Shown: positions 42,937-50,571 of the stretch, in pieces
Numbering within the stretch: position 1 is the stretch's first letter
How the letters are laid out: the number at the start of each line of letters is the position of its first letter
Source: G963668655 sp963668655
GTDB lineage: Bacteria; Myxococcota_A; SURF-8
Direction: 5' to 3'
Length of the DNA: 64,000 nucleotides
Assembly: GCA_963668655.2 (NCBI GenBank)
Contig: CAXXPQ010000002.1
Coordinates: forward strand, 1,240,001 to 1,304,000
Notes under the pieces: model-generated
The model's input: only the letters and a program-made list of their open reading frames with translations
What the model was told of the DNA's origin: nothing
Database searches by the model: none
Translations under genes and position numbers: made by a program

Positions 42937-43974
42937 TCAGGAGCGTTTCCCGGCGCTTTTCGCCGTTTTCCCGCGGCTCTTCGCGGGTGCTTTCCCGGTC
43001 GATTTTCGCTTGATTTCCCTGCCGATGATCTTTCCCAGGTGCTTTTTCACGTCCGGAAGGGCTCCCTCGATACGGGCTCCGGCGGCGTTATGATGCCCGC
43101 CGCCGCCGAAACGCGCGGCGATTTCCGCCACGTTCACCCGGCCCTTGCTGCGGAAGCTGATGCGCGTCAGGCCGTCCATTTCCTGAAGCAGAATCCCCAC
43201 TTCCACGCCGTCGATGCTGCGGGCGAAGTTGACGAAACCGTCCAGCATATAGTTCTCCGCCCCGGTTTTCTCCATGGCTTCCCGGGTGACGGAAAGCGAG
43301 GCGAAGCGTCCGTCGTCGGTGATGTCCAGGGTCTGGAGAGCCTCTCCCAGAAGGCGCAATTCCGCCAGGGGGCGGCTTTCGTACAGCCGGGTGGTGACCT
43401 CCCAGGGTTCCACGCCGTGCTCCATCATGGCCTGGGCGCAGGCGAACGCTCGCGCGTTGGTGTTGGAATAGCGGAATCCGCCGGTGTCGGAAACCACGGC
43501 GCAGTAGATGTTGGCGGCGATATCGCGGTTCAGTTCGATGGGATAGTGGCGGATGACGTCCCAGACCATTTCCGCCGTGGAAGCGCGTCCGGCGTCCACG
43601 TATTCCAGATCGGCGGGCTCGCTGCTCGTCAGGTGATGATCGATCTTGATCCGCACACCCATGCGCTCGCGGACTTTGGGCTCTGAAATCCGGTCTCCGA
43701 AGCGGTCCAGACTTCCGGCGTCCAGCATGATGGTGGTGTCGAAGCGTTTGCGGGGATGCAGTTTGCGAACGATATCGTCCACGCCCGCCAGGAAACGCAT
43801 GCTGGGCGGTGCGCCGTCCTCGTTATAGGCGGTGACTTCTTTTCCGACTTTTTCCAAAGCGAGTTTCAGCGCGAGCATGGAGGCGATGGTGTCGTAATCG
43901 GGACGGACATGACTGAGCAGCAGGATCTTTTCCGTTTCACGCAGATGTTCAATGATCTCCCGAATCTCCTCCAT
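42937..43974 (-). CDS. nrnA: DHH-family phosphoesterase, NrnA-like nanoRNase/pAp phosphatase
   Basis: 345 residues. DHH motif I is HVRPDYDTIAS (one of the usual Asp/Gly positions is Tyr), motif II TIMLDAGSLDRFGDR, motif III IDHHLTSSEPAD, and the DHHA1 segment ends with GGGGHHNAAGARI. NrnA degrades 2-5 nt RNA and dephosphorylates pAp in the cytoplasm. The C-terminal 35 residues are basic (KRKSTGKAPAKSRGKTAKSAG). It is the last gene of the rimP-nusA-infB-rbfA operon and its start overlaps the rbfA end by 26 bases. Confidence 0.92.
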   Translation of the reverse strand: MEEIREIIEHLRETEKILLLSHVRPDYDTIASMLALKLALEKVGKEVTAYNEDGAPPSMRFLAGVDDIVRKLHPRKRFDTTIMLDAGSLDRFGDRISEPKVRERMGVRIKIDHHLTSSEPADLEYVDAGRASTAEMVWDVIRHYPIELNRDIAANIYCAVVSDTGGFRYSNTNARAFACAQAMMEHGVEPWEVTTRLYESRPLAELRLLGEALQTLDITDDGRFASLSVTREAMEKTGAENYMLDGFVNFARSIDGVEVGILLQEMDGLTRISFRSKGRVNVAEIAARFGGGGHHNAAGARIEGALPDVKKHLGKIIGREIKRKSTGKAPAKSRGKTAKSAGKRS

Positions 43975-44350
43975 GGTCTTCCTCTCCCGGCCGAATGCAG
44001 CTTAAAAGGGTTTCGATCCGTTCTCCGTAATCGAAGGAATCGTCGAAGGCGAAATGCAGTTCCGGCGTACGTTTCAGCCGCAGCGACTTCCCGATGCGCC
44101 CGCGCATGAATCCGGCCGCCCGCTCCAGGCCCAGAAGAATCTCTTCCCGGCGCTCCGGGGTCAGGTCGTGTCCGGTGTAATAAACCCTGGCGTGCCGGAT
44201 GTCGTCGGAGACGACCACGTCCGTGATGAGGATCTCCCCGATGCGCGGATCGCGGATATCCTTTCGCAGCAACGAACCGATCTCCTCCTTCAACAGGCGG
44301 TTCAGCCTGGCGCTACGCTTGAAATCGGGCGGGTTGTCCGGGCGGGCCAT
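43949..44350 (-). CDS. rbfA: Ribosome-binding factor A
   Basis: 133 residues, KH-fold. The family blocks FKRSARLNRLLKEEIGSLLRKDIRDPRIG and VVSDDIRHARVYYTG are present. RbfA assists maturation of the 30S subunit at low temperature. The gene lies directly after infB and overlaps nrnA, the usual order. Confidence 0.96.
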   Translation of the reverse strand: MARPDNPPDFKRSARLNRLLKEEIGSLLRKDIRDPRIGEILITDVVVSDDIRHARVYYTGHDLTPERREEILLGLERAAGFMRGRIGKSLRLKRTPELHFAFDDSFDYGERIETLLSCIRPGEEDHGGDSGDH

Positions 44351-44369
44351 GAAACGCGTCTCTTTCCAT

Positions 44370-47024
44370 TCAGCTCAGGGTGGGCGCCAGTTCGACGTTC
44401 TTGTAGACTTCCACGAGATCGCCGATCTTGATGTCGTTGTATCCGTCGATGCTCAGACCGCATTCGTAGCCGGACTGAACTTCCGCCACGTCTTCCTTGA
44501 AACGCCGCAGGCTTCCGACGCGCCCGGTGTAGATCACCACGTTGTCGCGGTACAGCCGAATGGAGTCGGAGCGCATGATTTTTCCGTCCAGAACGTAGGA
44601 TCCCGCGATGGTGCCCACCTTCGGAATGACGAAGGTGTCCCGGATCTCCACGTGGCCGATGATGTCCTCGCGGAATTTCGGTGCGGCCAGACCCAGCATG
44701 GTGGATCGGATATCCTCCAGCACATCGTAAATGATATTGTAGCTTTTCAGTTCCACGCCCTCGGCCTCGGCCAGGGACTGGGCCTTCGTTTCGGCGCGGA
44801 CGTTGAATCCCAGGACGATGGCGTTGGAGGCGGAGGCCAGAAGCACGTCGCTTTCGGTGATGCCGCCCACGCCGGTGGACACGATGTCGATCTTGACTTC
44901 CTCGGCGCTCAGCTTCACCAGCGCGTCTCGGAGCGCCTCCACCGAACCCTGCACGTCGCCCTTGATGACCAGCGACAGCGTTTTCAACTCGCCGGCCTTG
45001 GCGCGCTCGGCCAGTTCCTCCAGGCTGACCTTGGTGGTCTTGGCCAGTTCCTTTTCCCGTTTCTTGCGATGCCGGTTTTCCGCGATGGTCTTGGCCTGCT
45101 TTTCGTCGGCAAGCGTGTTGAAGATTTCGCCGGCGTCCGGGACTTCGTGGAACCCGAGCACTTCCACCGGGTCGGCGGGCAGGGCTTCGGTGATGCGTTC
45201 CCCCCGATCGTCCAGCATGGCCTTGATTTTCCCGGCCTGGCTGCCGCAGACGAAAAAGTCGCCGACCTTGATGGTGCCGTGACGGACCAGCAGCGTGGCC
45301 ACGGGGCCACGGCCCCGGTCCAGGCGGCCTTCCAGAACCACGGATTCGGCCTGTTCCCGGGCGGGATTGGCCTTCAATTCCAGAATTTCGGCCTGCAACA
45401 ACACCATTTCCAGCAGGGAATCGATGCCCTGGCCGGTCTTGGCGGAGACATCCACCATGATGTGCTCGCCGCCCAGATCCTCCGGAACCAGCCCGTAGTT
45501 CATCAGCTCCCGGCGTACGCGGGTGGGGTCGGATCCGGGTTTATCGATCTTGTTGACCGCCACGATGATGGGAGCTTCCGCCGCCTTGGAGTGGTTGATG
45601 GCCTCGATGGTCTGGGGCATGACGCCGTCGTCGGCGGCTACGACCAGGATGACGATATCCGTCACGTTGGCGCCCCGGGCGCGCATGGAAGTGAAGGCCT
45701 CATGGCCCGGCGTGTCGATGAAGGTGATATTTCCGGACGGGCGGCGCACGATGTAGGCGCCGATATGCTGGGTGATGCCCCCGGCCTCGCCGTCGGCCAC
45801 GTTGGTTTTCCGGATGGCGTCCAGAATGCTGGTTTTTCCGTGATCGACGTGACCCATGACCGTGACTACCGGGGAACGATCCTTCAACGTTTCCTCCGGA
45901 TCCTCGTGGGAGAAGTACTGCTCTTCCTCGAAGGCCACGCTTTCCACTTCATAGCCGAATTCACTGGCCACGATGGTCGCGGTGTCCTGATCGATGGCCT
46001 GGTTCAGGCTGACCTGCAACCCGAGCTGAATGAGTTTCAGGATGATTTCGTTGGCCTTGATGCCCATGCGCTTGGCCAGTTCGGCCACGATGATGGAATC
46101 CGTGGCCATGCGGATGACGCGCTTGCTGGCCTTGGGCGTGGTGATCTGCGTCTTCTGCGGGGTCATTTCCCGGCGTCTCTTCCGGGATCCCTTTCCGCGC
46201 CGATCCAGATAGCTCTCGTCGATGACCTCACGGCGGCGCGCTCCCTTTTTCTTGCGGCGGCGGCCGTCGGTTCCATCCGCTTCGGCGTAGGCGTCGTTCT
46301 TGCCCTTGCGGTACGGGCTGCTGTCGAAAACGGGCTGTATGATTTCGGTCGGAGCCTGGGGACGGCTCGGCCCCCTTCCCGTGCGCGGAGAATCTCCCCG
46401 GGGCGGGGGGCGGCGGACCGGTGCGCGGACTTCCTCCAGGTCGATGTGCTTGATGATCTTGCTGATCTGCCGCGTCTTGCGGGGCTTGCGTTTCGGTTCC
46501 TCGGACTCGGCGTCCTCTTCCGTCCCCGCCTTTTCGGCCTCCGCCTCGGCGGGCGTCCCGTCGGACGGTTCGTCGGCTTCCGCGCCCATTTCCTCGCCGG
46601 CGGCTTCGGAACTCTCCGTGTCGTCGGCTTCGCCGTCATCTTCCCGCGGTTCCTCGGTCGCGGAATCTTCCGCGACTTCCTCGGAAACGGGCGATTCCTC
46701 GACGGGGGCGGCCTTTTCGGATTCCGGCGCGGCTTCGGCGGGAAGCTCCTCCTCCTCCGGCTCCTCCAACTGGACTTCATCGACCTTTTCCAGGAATTTC
46801 GGTTTGACCGCGCGGCGCCGGATGATGCGTCCGCCGACCCGTTTTTCCACCCGGCTTTCGCGCTTGACCCGTTCGATGAAGAGAACGATCTTCTCCATCT
46901 GTTCATCATCGATGTTGGACATGTGGTTCTTGATGGCCACGCCCGCCTTCTGGGCGTAAAGAACCAGTTCCTTCACGTCGATTCCGAGTTCCTTGCTGAG
47001 CTCGTATGCCCGCCGTTTCCCCAT
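44370..47024 (-). CDS. infB: Translation initiation factor IF-2
   Basis: 884 residues from the ATG at 47024. IF2_N domain (MGKRRAYELSKELGIDVKELV) with a second N-terminal unit, then about 180 residues of acidic, low-complexity linker, typical of delta-type IF-2. The G domain has VTVMGHVDHGKTS (G1), GGITQHIGAY (G2), DTPGHEAF (G3) and NKIDKPGSD (G4). IF-2 brings initiator tRNA to the 30S subunit. It follows the YlxR gene by four bases. Confidence 0.98.
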   Translation of the reverse strand: MGKRRAYELSKELGIDVKELVLYAQKAGVAIKNHMSNIDDEQMEKIVLFIERVKRESRVEKRVGGRIIRRRAVKPKFLEKVDEVQLEEPEEEELPAEAAPESEKAAPVEESPVSEEVAEDSATEEPREDDGEADDTESSEAAGEEMGAEADEPSDGTPAEAEAEKAGTEEDAESEEPKRKPRKTRQISKIIKHIDLEEVRAPVRRPPPRGDSPRTGRGPSRPQAPTEIIQPVFDSSPYRKGKNDAYAEADGTDGRRRKKKGARRREVIDESYLDRRGKGSRKRRREMTPQKTQITTPKASKRVIRMATDSIIVAELAKRMGIKANEIILKLIQLGLQVSLNQAIDQDTATIVASEFGYEVESVAFEEEQYFSHEDPEETLKDRSPVVTVMGHVDHGKTSILDAIRKTNVADGEAGGITQHIGAYIVRRPSGNITFIDTPGHEAFTSMRARGANVTDIVILVVAADDGVMPQTIEAINHSKAAEAPIIVAVNKIDKPGSDPTRVRRELMNYGLVPEDLGGEHIMVDVSAKTGQGIDSLLEMVLLQAEILELKANPAREQAESVVLEGRLDRGRGPVATLLVRHGTIKVGDFFVCGSQAGKIKAMLDDRGERITEALPADPVEVLGFHEVPDAGEIFNTLADEKQAKTIAENRHRKKREKELAKTTKVSLEELAERAKAGELKTLSLVIKGDVQGSVEALRDALVKLSAEEVKIDIVSTGVGGITESDVLLASASNAIVLGFNVRAETKAQSLAEAEGVELKSYNIIYDVLEDIRSTMLGLAAPKFREDIIGHVEIRDTFVIPKVGTIAGSYVLDGKIMRSDSIRLYRDNVVIYTGRVGSLRRFKEDVAEVQSGYECGLSIDGYNDIKIGDLVEVYKNVELAPTLS

Positions 47025-47028
47025 GTAT

Positions 47029-47646
47029 TTACCTCTTCTCTTGACAGCCCGTACGATTGCGAATCGCATCGTACACCGCTTTGTCCCGCATCAGGTGGCG
47101 CTCGAAAGCCGGGTGAAGAATCGCGACGACGGCGCGGGGAGCCTTTCCGAGGATCCGGCCGATGTCGTCCTGATTCAACGCCCGTGCGAAGGAGATCCCT
47201 CTTGCGGCGGCCGTCGATTCAAATTGCTCGCGTGTATTTTCCGAGGCGTCGTCCGCCAGAAGGATCATGCGGACGCCCTCGCCGGACAGCGCCGCCCGGA
47301 CGTTGTTGGATCCGCTGACGACCGCCCCGGCCTTCAGCGCCAGGCGCAATCCGTTTTCCAGTTGTTCGCGGTTCGCGCGGACCAGCGTCTCCCAGAGACG
47401 ATCGGCGTCCACCGAACCGCCCTCGGCGCGCAGGGTCCGCAGAAAGGCCTTGCGTTTCACGGCCCGGTCGAGACAGTCGCGATGGGGGAAGAAATACGCC
47501 CCCCGTCCGGGAACCTTGCGATTGTAATCCAGTTCCACCGTGCGCTCCGGCGAAAGCACCACCCGGACCAGGGTATCCTGGTCGAAGTTCGTGCCGCAGC
47601 CGGCGCAGGTGCGTTGGGGCTGACGTGTGTCCGGATTCAAGGCCAT
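47029..47646 (-). CDS. YlxR/RnpM-like protein fused to an L7Ae-type domain
   Basis: 205 residues. The N-terminal 90 residues are the YlxR (DUF448) domain with RTCAGCG, LVRVVLSPERTVELD and PGRGAYFFPHRDCLDRA; this domain binds RNA and, in Gram-positives, RNase P RNA. The C-terminal 105 residues are a ribosomal L7Ae/L30e-like domain (GLRLALKAGAVVSGSNNVRAAL, RMILLADDASENT, AVVAILHPAF). In Bacillus these are two separate genes (ylxR and ylxQ) in the same place; here they are one protein. Located between nusA and infB. Confidence 0.9.
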   Translation of the reverse strand: MALNPDTRQPQRTCAGCGTNFDQDTLVRVVLSPERTVELDYNRKVPGRGAYFFPHRDCLDRAVKRKAFLRTLRAEGGSVDADRLWETLVRANREQLENGLRLALKAGAVVSGSNNVRAALSGEGVRMILLADDASENTREQFESTAAARGISFARALNQDDIGRILGKAPRAVVAILHPAFERHLMRDKAVYDAIRNRTGCQEKR

Positions 47647-47649
47647 GTC

Positions 47650-49413
47650 CTACTCGTCTTCCTCCGCCTCTTCCGTTTCGCTTTCGGATTCTCCTTCGGA
47701 GTCGGCGGTCTTGTCGGGCGTTTCCGTTTCCTCGCCGTCGGTTTCCGCCTCGGCCGTTTCGTCCTCGGCATCGGCGGATTCGGCCTCGACCGCCCCGGTT
47801 TCCGCCTCCCCGTCCGGAGAGATCTCGGCTTCCGCGCCCTCTTCCGGCGGAGCCTCCGGGTCGTCCAGCGATCCTCCCGCGGCGAGCTGGTCGTGTTTCT
47901 GTTTGGCCGAATGCAGGATGGCGCGGGTCTTGCGCATGGAAACCTCGAAGCGTTCCGAGAATTCCTTGGGATCGAAATCCGCCTCCATCAGGTCGGCGAT
48001 GGTATAGTATCCCGCCTCCTGGAGGCGCTGCATGAGATCCTCGTCCACGTTTTTCAGACGCAGCAGTTCGGGCCGGTCGTCCGTGACGGGAGCCGCCGCG
48101 GGCTGGGTTCGGGGCGTTTTCTGCCGCCGGGGATCCCCAAGATCCATTTCCATGCGTTCCAGTTCGCCGGATTCCTCCAGTTCACGCTGGATACGGATGG
48201 CCTCCTCCACCAGGGTGGGAACAAGATCGGCCTTCAGTCCCGGGATGATGCTCAGATCCTCCGGTTCGGCGCGGATCAGATCCTCCAGGGAGAGGAAGCC
48301 GAGCTGGGTCAGGGTGTTGGCCAGTTCCTCGTCCACCAGTTCGATGGACTGGAACAACTCCCGGGCGCGCTCGGCCATTTTTTCCACCTTGGATTCGGAC
48401 TGGATGTCCAGCCGCCAGCCGGTGAGCTGACTGGCCAGGCGCACGTTCTGGCCGCGCTTTCCGATGGCCAGGGAAAGCATGTCGTCCGGAACGGTGATTT
48501 CCATGGAATGCTCTTCCTCGTCGATGAGAACCTGGCTGACCACCGCCGGGGCCAGGGCGTTGCAGACGTAACGGACGGAATCCGGGTTCCAGGTCACGAT
48601 ATCGATCTTTTCGCCGCGCAGTTCCTGAACGATGTTCTGCACGCGCGTGCCCTTCATGCCCACGCAGGCGCCCACGGGATCCACGTCCGAGTCCCGGGAA
48701 ACCACGGCGATCTTCGAACGGTGCCCGGCCTCCCGGGCCGCGCTGACCACCTGGACGATGCCTTCCGCGATCTCCGGCACTTCCATTTCAAACAGCTTCA
48801 GAAGCATGCCGATGCTGGAACGGGAAAGAATGATCTGCGGCCCTTTCGTGGTGGTGGTGACATCCTCCACGTAGGCCAGAATCCGGTCGTGGGCGCGATA
48901 GATCTCCCGGGGGGACTGATCCTTGGAAAGCAGAATGGCCTCGGTGCGGCCCAAATCCACGATGATGTTCCCGCGCTCGATGCGGCGCACGGAACCCGCG
49001 ATCAGTTCGTTTTTGCGATCCTTGTAATCATTATAAATGTGTTCGCGCTCGGCGGCCCGGACGCGCTGAATGATAACCTGTTTGGCCACCTGGGCGGCGA
49101 TCCGGCCGAAATCCTCCGTTTCGAGCTTGATGCCGATGGAGTCCCCCTCCATGGCGTCCGGGTCGAGCTGGTGGGCTTCCGACAGCGGAATTTCCGTGTT
49201 GGGGTCGGTGACCTCCTCCACGACGGTCTTGAACTGGAAGAGCTCCACCTCGCCGAGTTCCTCGTTGAACTGGGCCTCGATGTCCTCCTCCGCGCCGTAT
49301 TTCCGCTGGGCCGCCTTGAGCATCGCCTCTTCCAACGTCTGTATAATCACTTCCTTCGGGATTCCCTTGTCTTTCCCGACCTGCTCGATCAAATAAGTAA
49401 GATTGGAAACCAT
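47650..49413 (-). CDS. nusA: Transcription termination/antitermination protein NusA
   Basis: 587 residues. N-terminal RNA polymerase-binding domain, S1 domain (about residue 135-200), and KH1/KH2 with DPVGACVGMKGTRVQNIVQELRGEKIDIV. Two helix-hairpin-helix-like C-terminal repeats lie at about 350-430 and 465-520. The last 70 residues are very acidic (Glu/Ala/Asp repeats). Partner functions: RNA polymerase pausing, termination and antitermination. Second gene of the rimP operon. Confidence 0.98.
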   Translation of the reverse strand: MVSNLTYLIEQVGKDKGIPKEVIIQTLEEAMLKAAQRKYGAEEDIEAQFNEELGEVELFQFKTVVEEVTDPNTEIPLSEAHQLDPDAMEGDSIGIKLETEDFGRIAAQVAKQVIIQRVRAAEREHIYNDYKDRKNELIAGSVRRIERGNIIVDLGRTEAILLSKDQSPREIYRAHDRILAYVEDVTTTTKGPQIILSRSSIGMLLKLFEMEVPEIAEGIVQVVSAAREAGHRSKIAVVSRDSDVDPVGACVGMKGTRVQNIVQELRGEKIDIVTWNPDSVRYVCNALAPAVVSQVLIDEEEHSMEITVPDDMLSLAIGKRGQNVRLASQLTGWRLDIQSESKVEKMAERARELFQSIELVDEELANTLTQLGFLSLEDLIRAEPEDLSIIPGLKADLVPTLVEEAIRIQRELEESGELERMEMDLGDPRRQKTPRTQPAAAPVTDDRPELLRLKNVDEDLMQRLQEAGYYTIADLMEADFDPKEFSERFEVSMRKTRAILHSAKQKHDQLAAGGSLDDPEAPPEEGAEAEISPDGEAETGAVEAESADAEDETAEAETDGEETETPDKTADSEGESESETEEAEEDE

Positions 49414-49441
49414 GATTCATGTCTCCTGAAAAAAGTTGCGA

Positions 49442-49936
49442 TCACCGACGCCGACGGCCCGCCAGGGCTTCCTCCACGGGATACTCGACGTTGGCTTTGC
49501 CTATGCAATCCAGCGGAATCGTTACGGATTCCGATTCCATCTCCAGAACGATACGAGGGGGATCGTCCATAATTCCGGTAAGCCGCCCGCGGTAGTTCAG
49601 GCGGCGTCCCTCCAGGGGCCGGTTCAGTTTCAGCTTGACGTCCCGGTCCACGGCGCGCCGGAAATGTTCCGGCTTGACCAGGGGCCGGTTCAGCCCCGGG
49701 GAACTGACTTCCAGGGCATAGCGTCCGGGAAAGGGATCCTCCACGTCCAGGATCAGCGACACGGCCCGGCTGACCCGGGCGCAATCGTCCACGCCGATTC
49801 CCCGTTCCTGATCGATGGTGACCCGCAGGGTCGTCCGACCGCCGCCCGAGACGCTTACGTCCACCAGTTCCATGCCTTCCGCCAGGACGACCGGTTCCAG
49901 AAGTTCCACGAGTTTTTGTTTCAGCGTTTCGTTCAT
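49442..49936 (-). CDS. rimP: Ribosome maturation factor RimP
   Basis: 164 residues from the ATG at 49936. The conserved block YALEVSSPGLNRPLVKPEHF and the N-terminal VVLAEGMELVDVSVSGGGRTTLRVTID are clear. It assists 30S maturation. The open frame extends to 50236, but the leader terminator and promoter lie inside that extension, so the start at 49936 is preferred. First gene of the rimP-nusA-ylxR-infB-rbfA-nrnA operon. Confidence 0.95.
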   Translation of the reverse strand: MNETLKQKLVELLEPVVLAEGMELVDVSVSGGGRTTLRVTIDQERGIGVDDCARVSRAVSLILDVEDPFPGRYALEVSSPGLNRPLVKPEHFRRAVDRDVKLKLNRPLEGRRLNYRGRLTGIMDDPPRIVLEMESESVTIPLDCIGKANVEYPVEEALAGRRRR

Positions 49937-49960
49937 GCCGCCCGGTTTTCCCGTGTCGAT

Positions 49961-49995
49961 CCGCTTCGTTCCGCTTCGTTCCGCTTCGTTCCGCG
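49961..49995. repeat. 10-bp tandem repeat in the rimP leader
   Basis: CCGCTTCGTT repeated three times in tandem (49961-49990) plus a partial fourth copy. It lies between the leader terminator and the rimP start, in the untranslated leader. Confidence 0.8.
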
Positions 49996-50000
49996 TTTTC

Positions 50001-50016
50001 GATCCGAATTCGGATC
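50001..50016. repeat. 16-bp perfect palindrome in the rimP leader
   Basis: GATCCGAATTCGGATC, between the leader terminator and the 10-bp repeats. Confidence 0.6.
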
Positions 50017-50021
50017 CGGCC

Positions 50022-50048
50022 AATAAAAAAGCGGGCTCGGAGGCCCAC
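50022..50048 (-). terminator. Leader terminator/attenuator of the rimP-nusA-infB operon
   Basis: On the minus strand a GUGGGC/GCCCGC stem with a CUCCGA loop is followed by TTTTTTATT. It sits between the predicted promoter (50080-50107) and the rimP start, so it would regulate entry into the operon. Confidence 0.7.
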
Positions 50049-50079
50049 TCAAGTTCGAAAACCCAAGTTGTCGGGCGAA

Positions 50080-50107
50080 AGTTTAGCGAAATTTTGCGAA
50101 AGGTCAA
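50080..50107 (-). promoter_or_regulatory. Sigma-70-like promoter of the rimP-nusA-infB operon
   Basis: Minus strand TTGACC (50102-50107), 16-base spacer, TAAACT (50080-50085); predicted start near 50073, giving a leader of about 135 bases. Confidence 0.65.
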
Positions 50108-50248
50108 GAAAAAAACGGGGTTTTTATAAGGATTTTCCACCCGCTTGCGAAAGATCGGGCGGCGCTCCGGCTTTCGGCCGCGCCAAACGATCCCGGCGCG
50201 GATCCCGCATCGCCCGCGTTCCGCCGGTCGGCGCAACCGAAAAAAACC

Positions 50249-50276
50249 TTGCGGAACCGTTCCGGGCGGGTATACT
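50249..50276 (+). promoter_or_regulatory. Sigma-70-like promoter of the small basic protein gene
   Basis: TTGCGG (50249-50254), 16-base spacer, TATACT (50271-50276). Confidence 0.55.
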
Positions 50277-50333
50277 GTTTCCCCTGTTCATTCACCGACT
50301 TCGGCGCGGATAGCGCCAGGGAGATCACGGAAG

Positions 50334-50456
50334 ATGGGACGTAACGACAATCGAAAATCGATGAAGATGAGAAACCGGTGCGGAAAACTGAAGAAAAAGG
50401 CGCGTCTGAAGCGCCGCGAGGACGCCGTCCGGGCGCAGCGGTCCGGAAAGCGCTGA
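50334..50456 (+). CDS. Small basic protein of 40 residues
   Basis: ATG at 50334, preceded by GGGAGA with usual spacing and by a promoter at 50249-50276, and followed by a terminator, so it forms a complete transcription unit. The product (MGRNDNRKSMKMRNRCGKL, then KKKARLKRREDAVRAQ) is nearly half Lys/Arg with no hydrophobic core. Short, Arg/Lys-rich KMRxR proteins of similar size are annotated in some delta-type genomes. RNA or DNA binding is a fair inference from charge alone. Confidence 0.65.
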   Translation: MGRNDNRKSMKMRNRCGKLKKKARLKRREDAVRAQRSGKR

Positions 50457-50488
50457 CCCGCGCGTTCGATCCGGTTCGCGAGCGGCAT

Positions 50489-50528
50489 CCCCCCGGGTCG
50501 GAAAGACCCCCGGGGGATTTGTTTTTTT
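50489..50528 (+). terminator. Rho-independent terminator between the small protein and purF
   Basis: A very GC-rich stem (CCCCCGGGTC arm with GACCCCCGGGGG arm) is followed by ATTTGTTTTTTT. It separates the 40-residue gene from purF or could act as a purF leader attenuator. Confidence 0.8.
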
Positions 50529-50571
50529 CAGACCGGAGGCCCCTGCCTCATCCAAGGGGAAGCGGCGGATC

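Noticed and set aside
44199..49572. Very long plus-strand frames opposite infB and nusA
   Set aside because: They are antisense frames of GC-rich genes; the residues are low-complexity and lack any domain.
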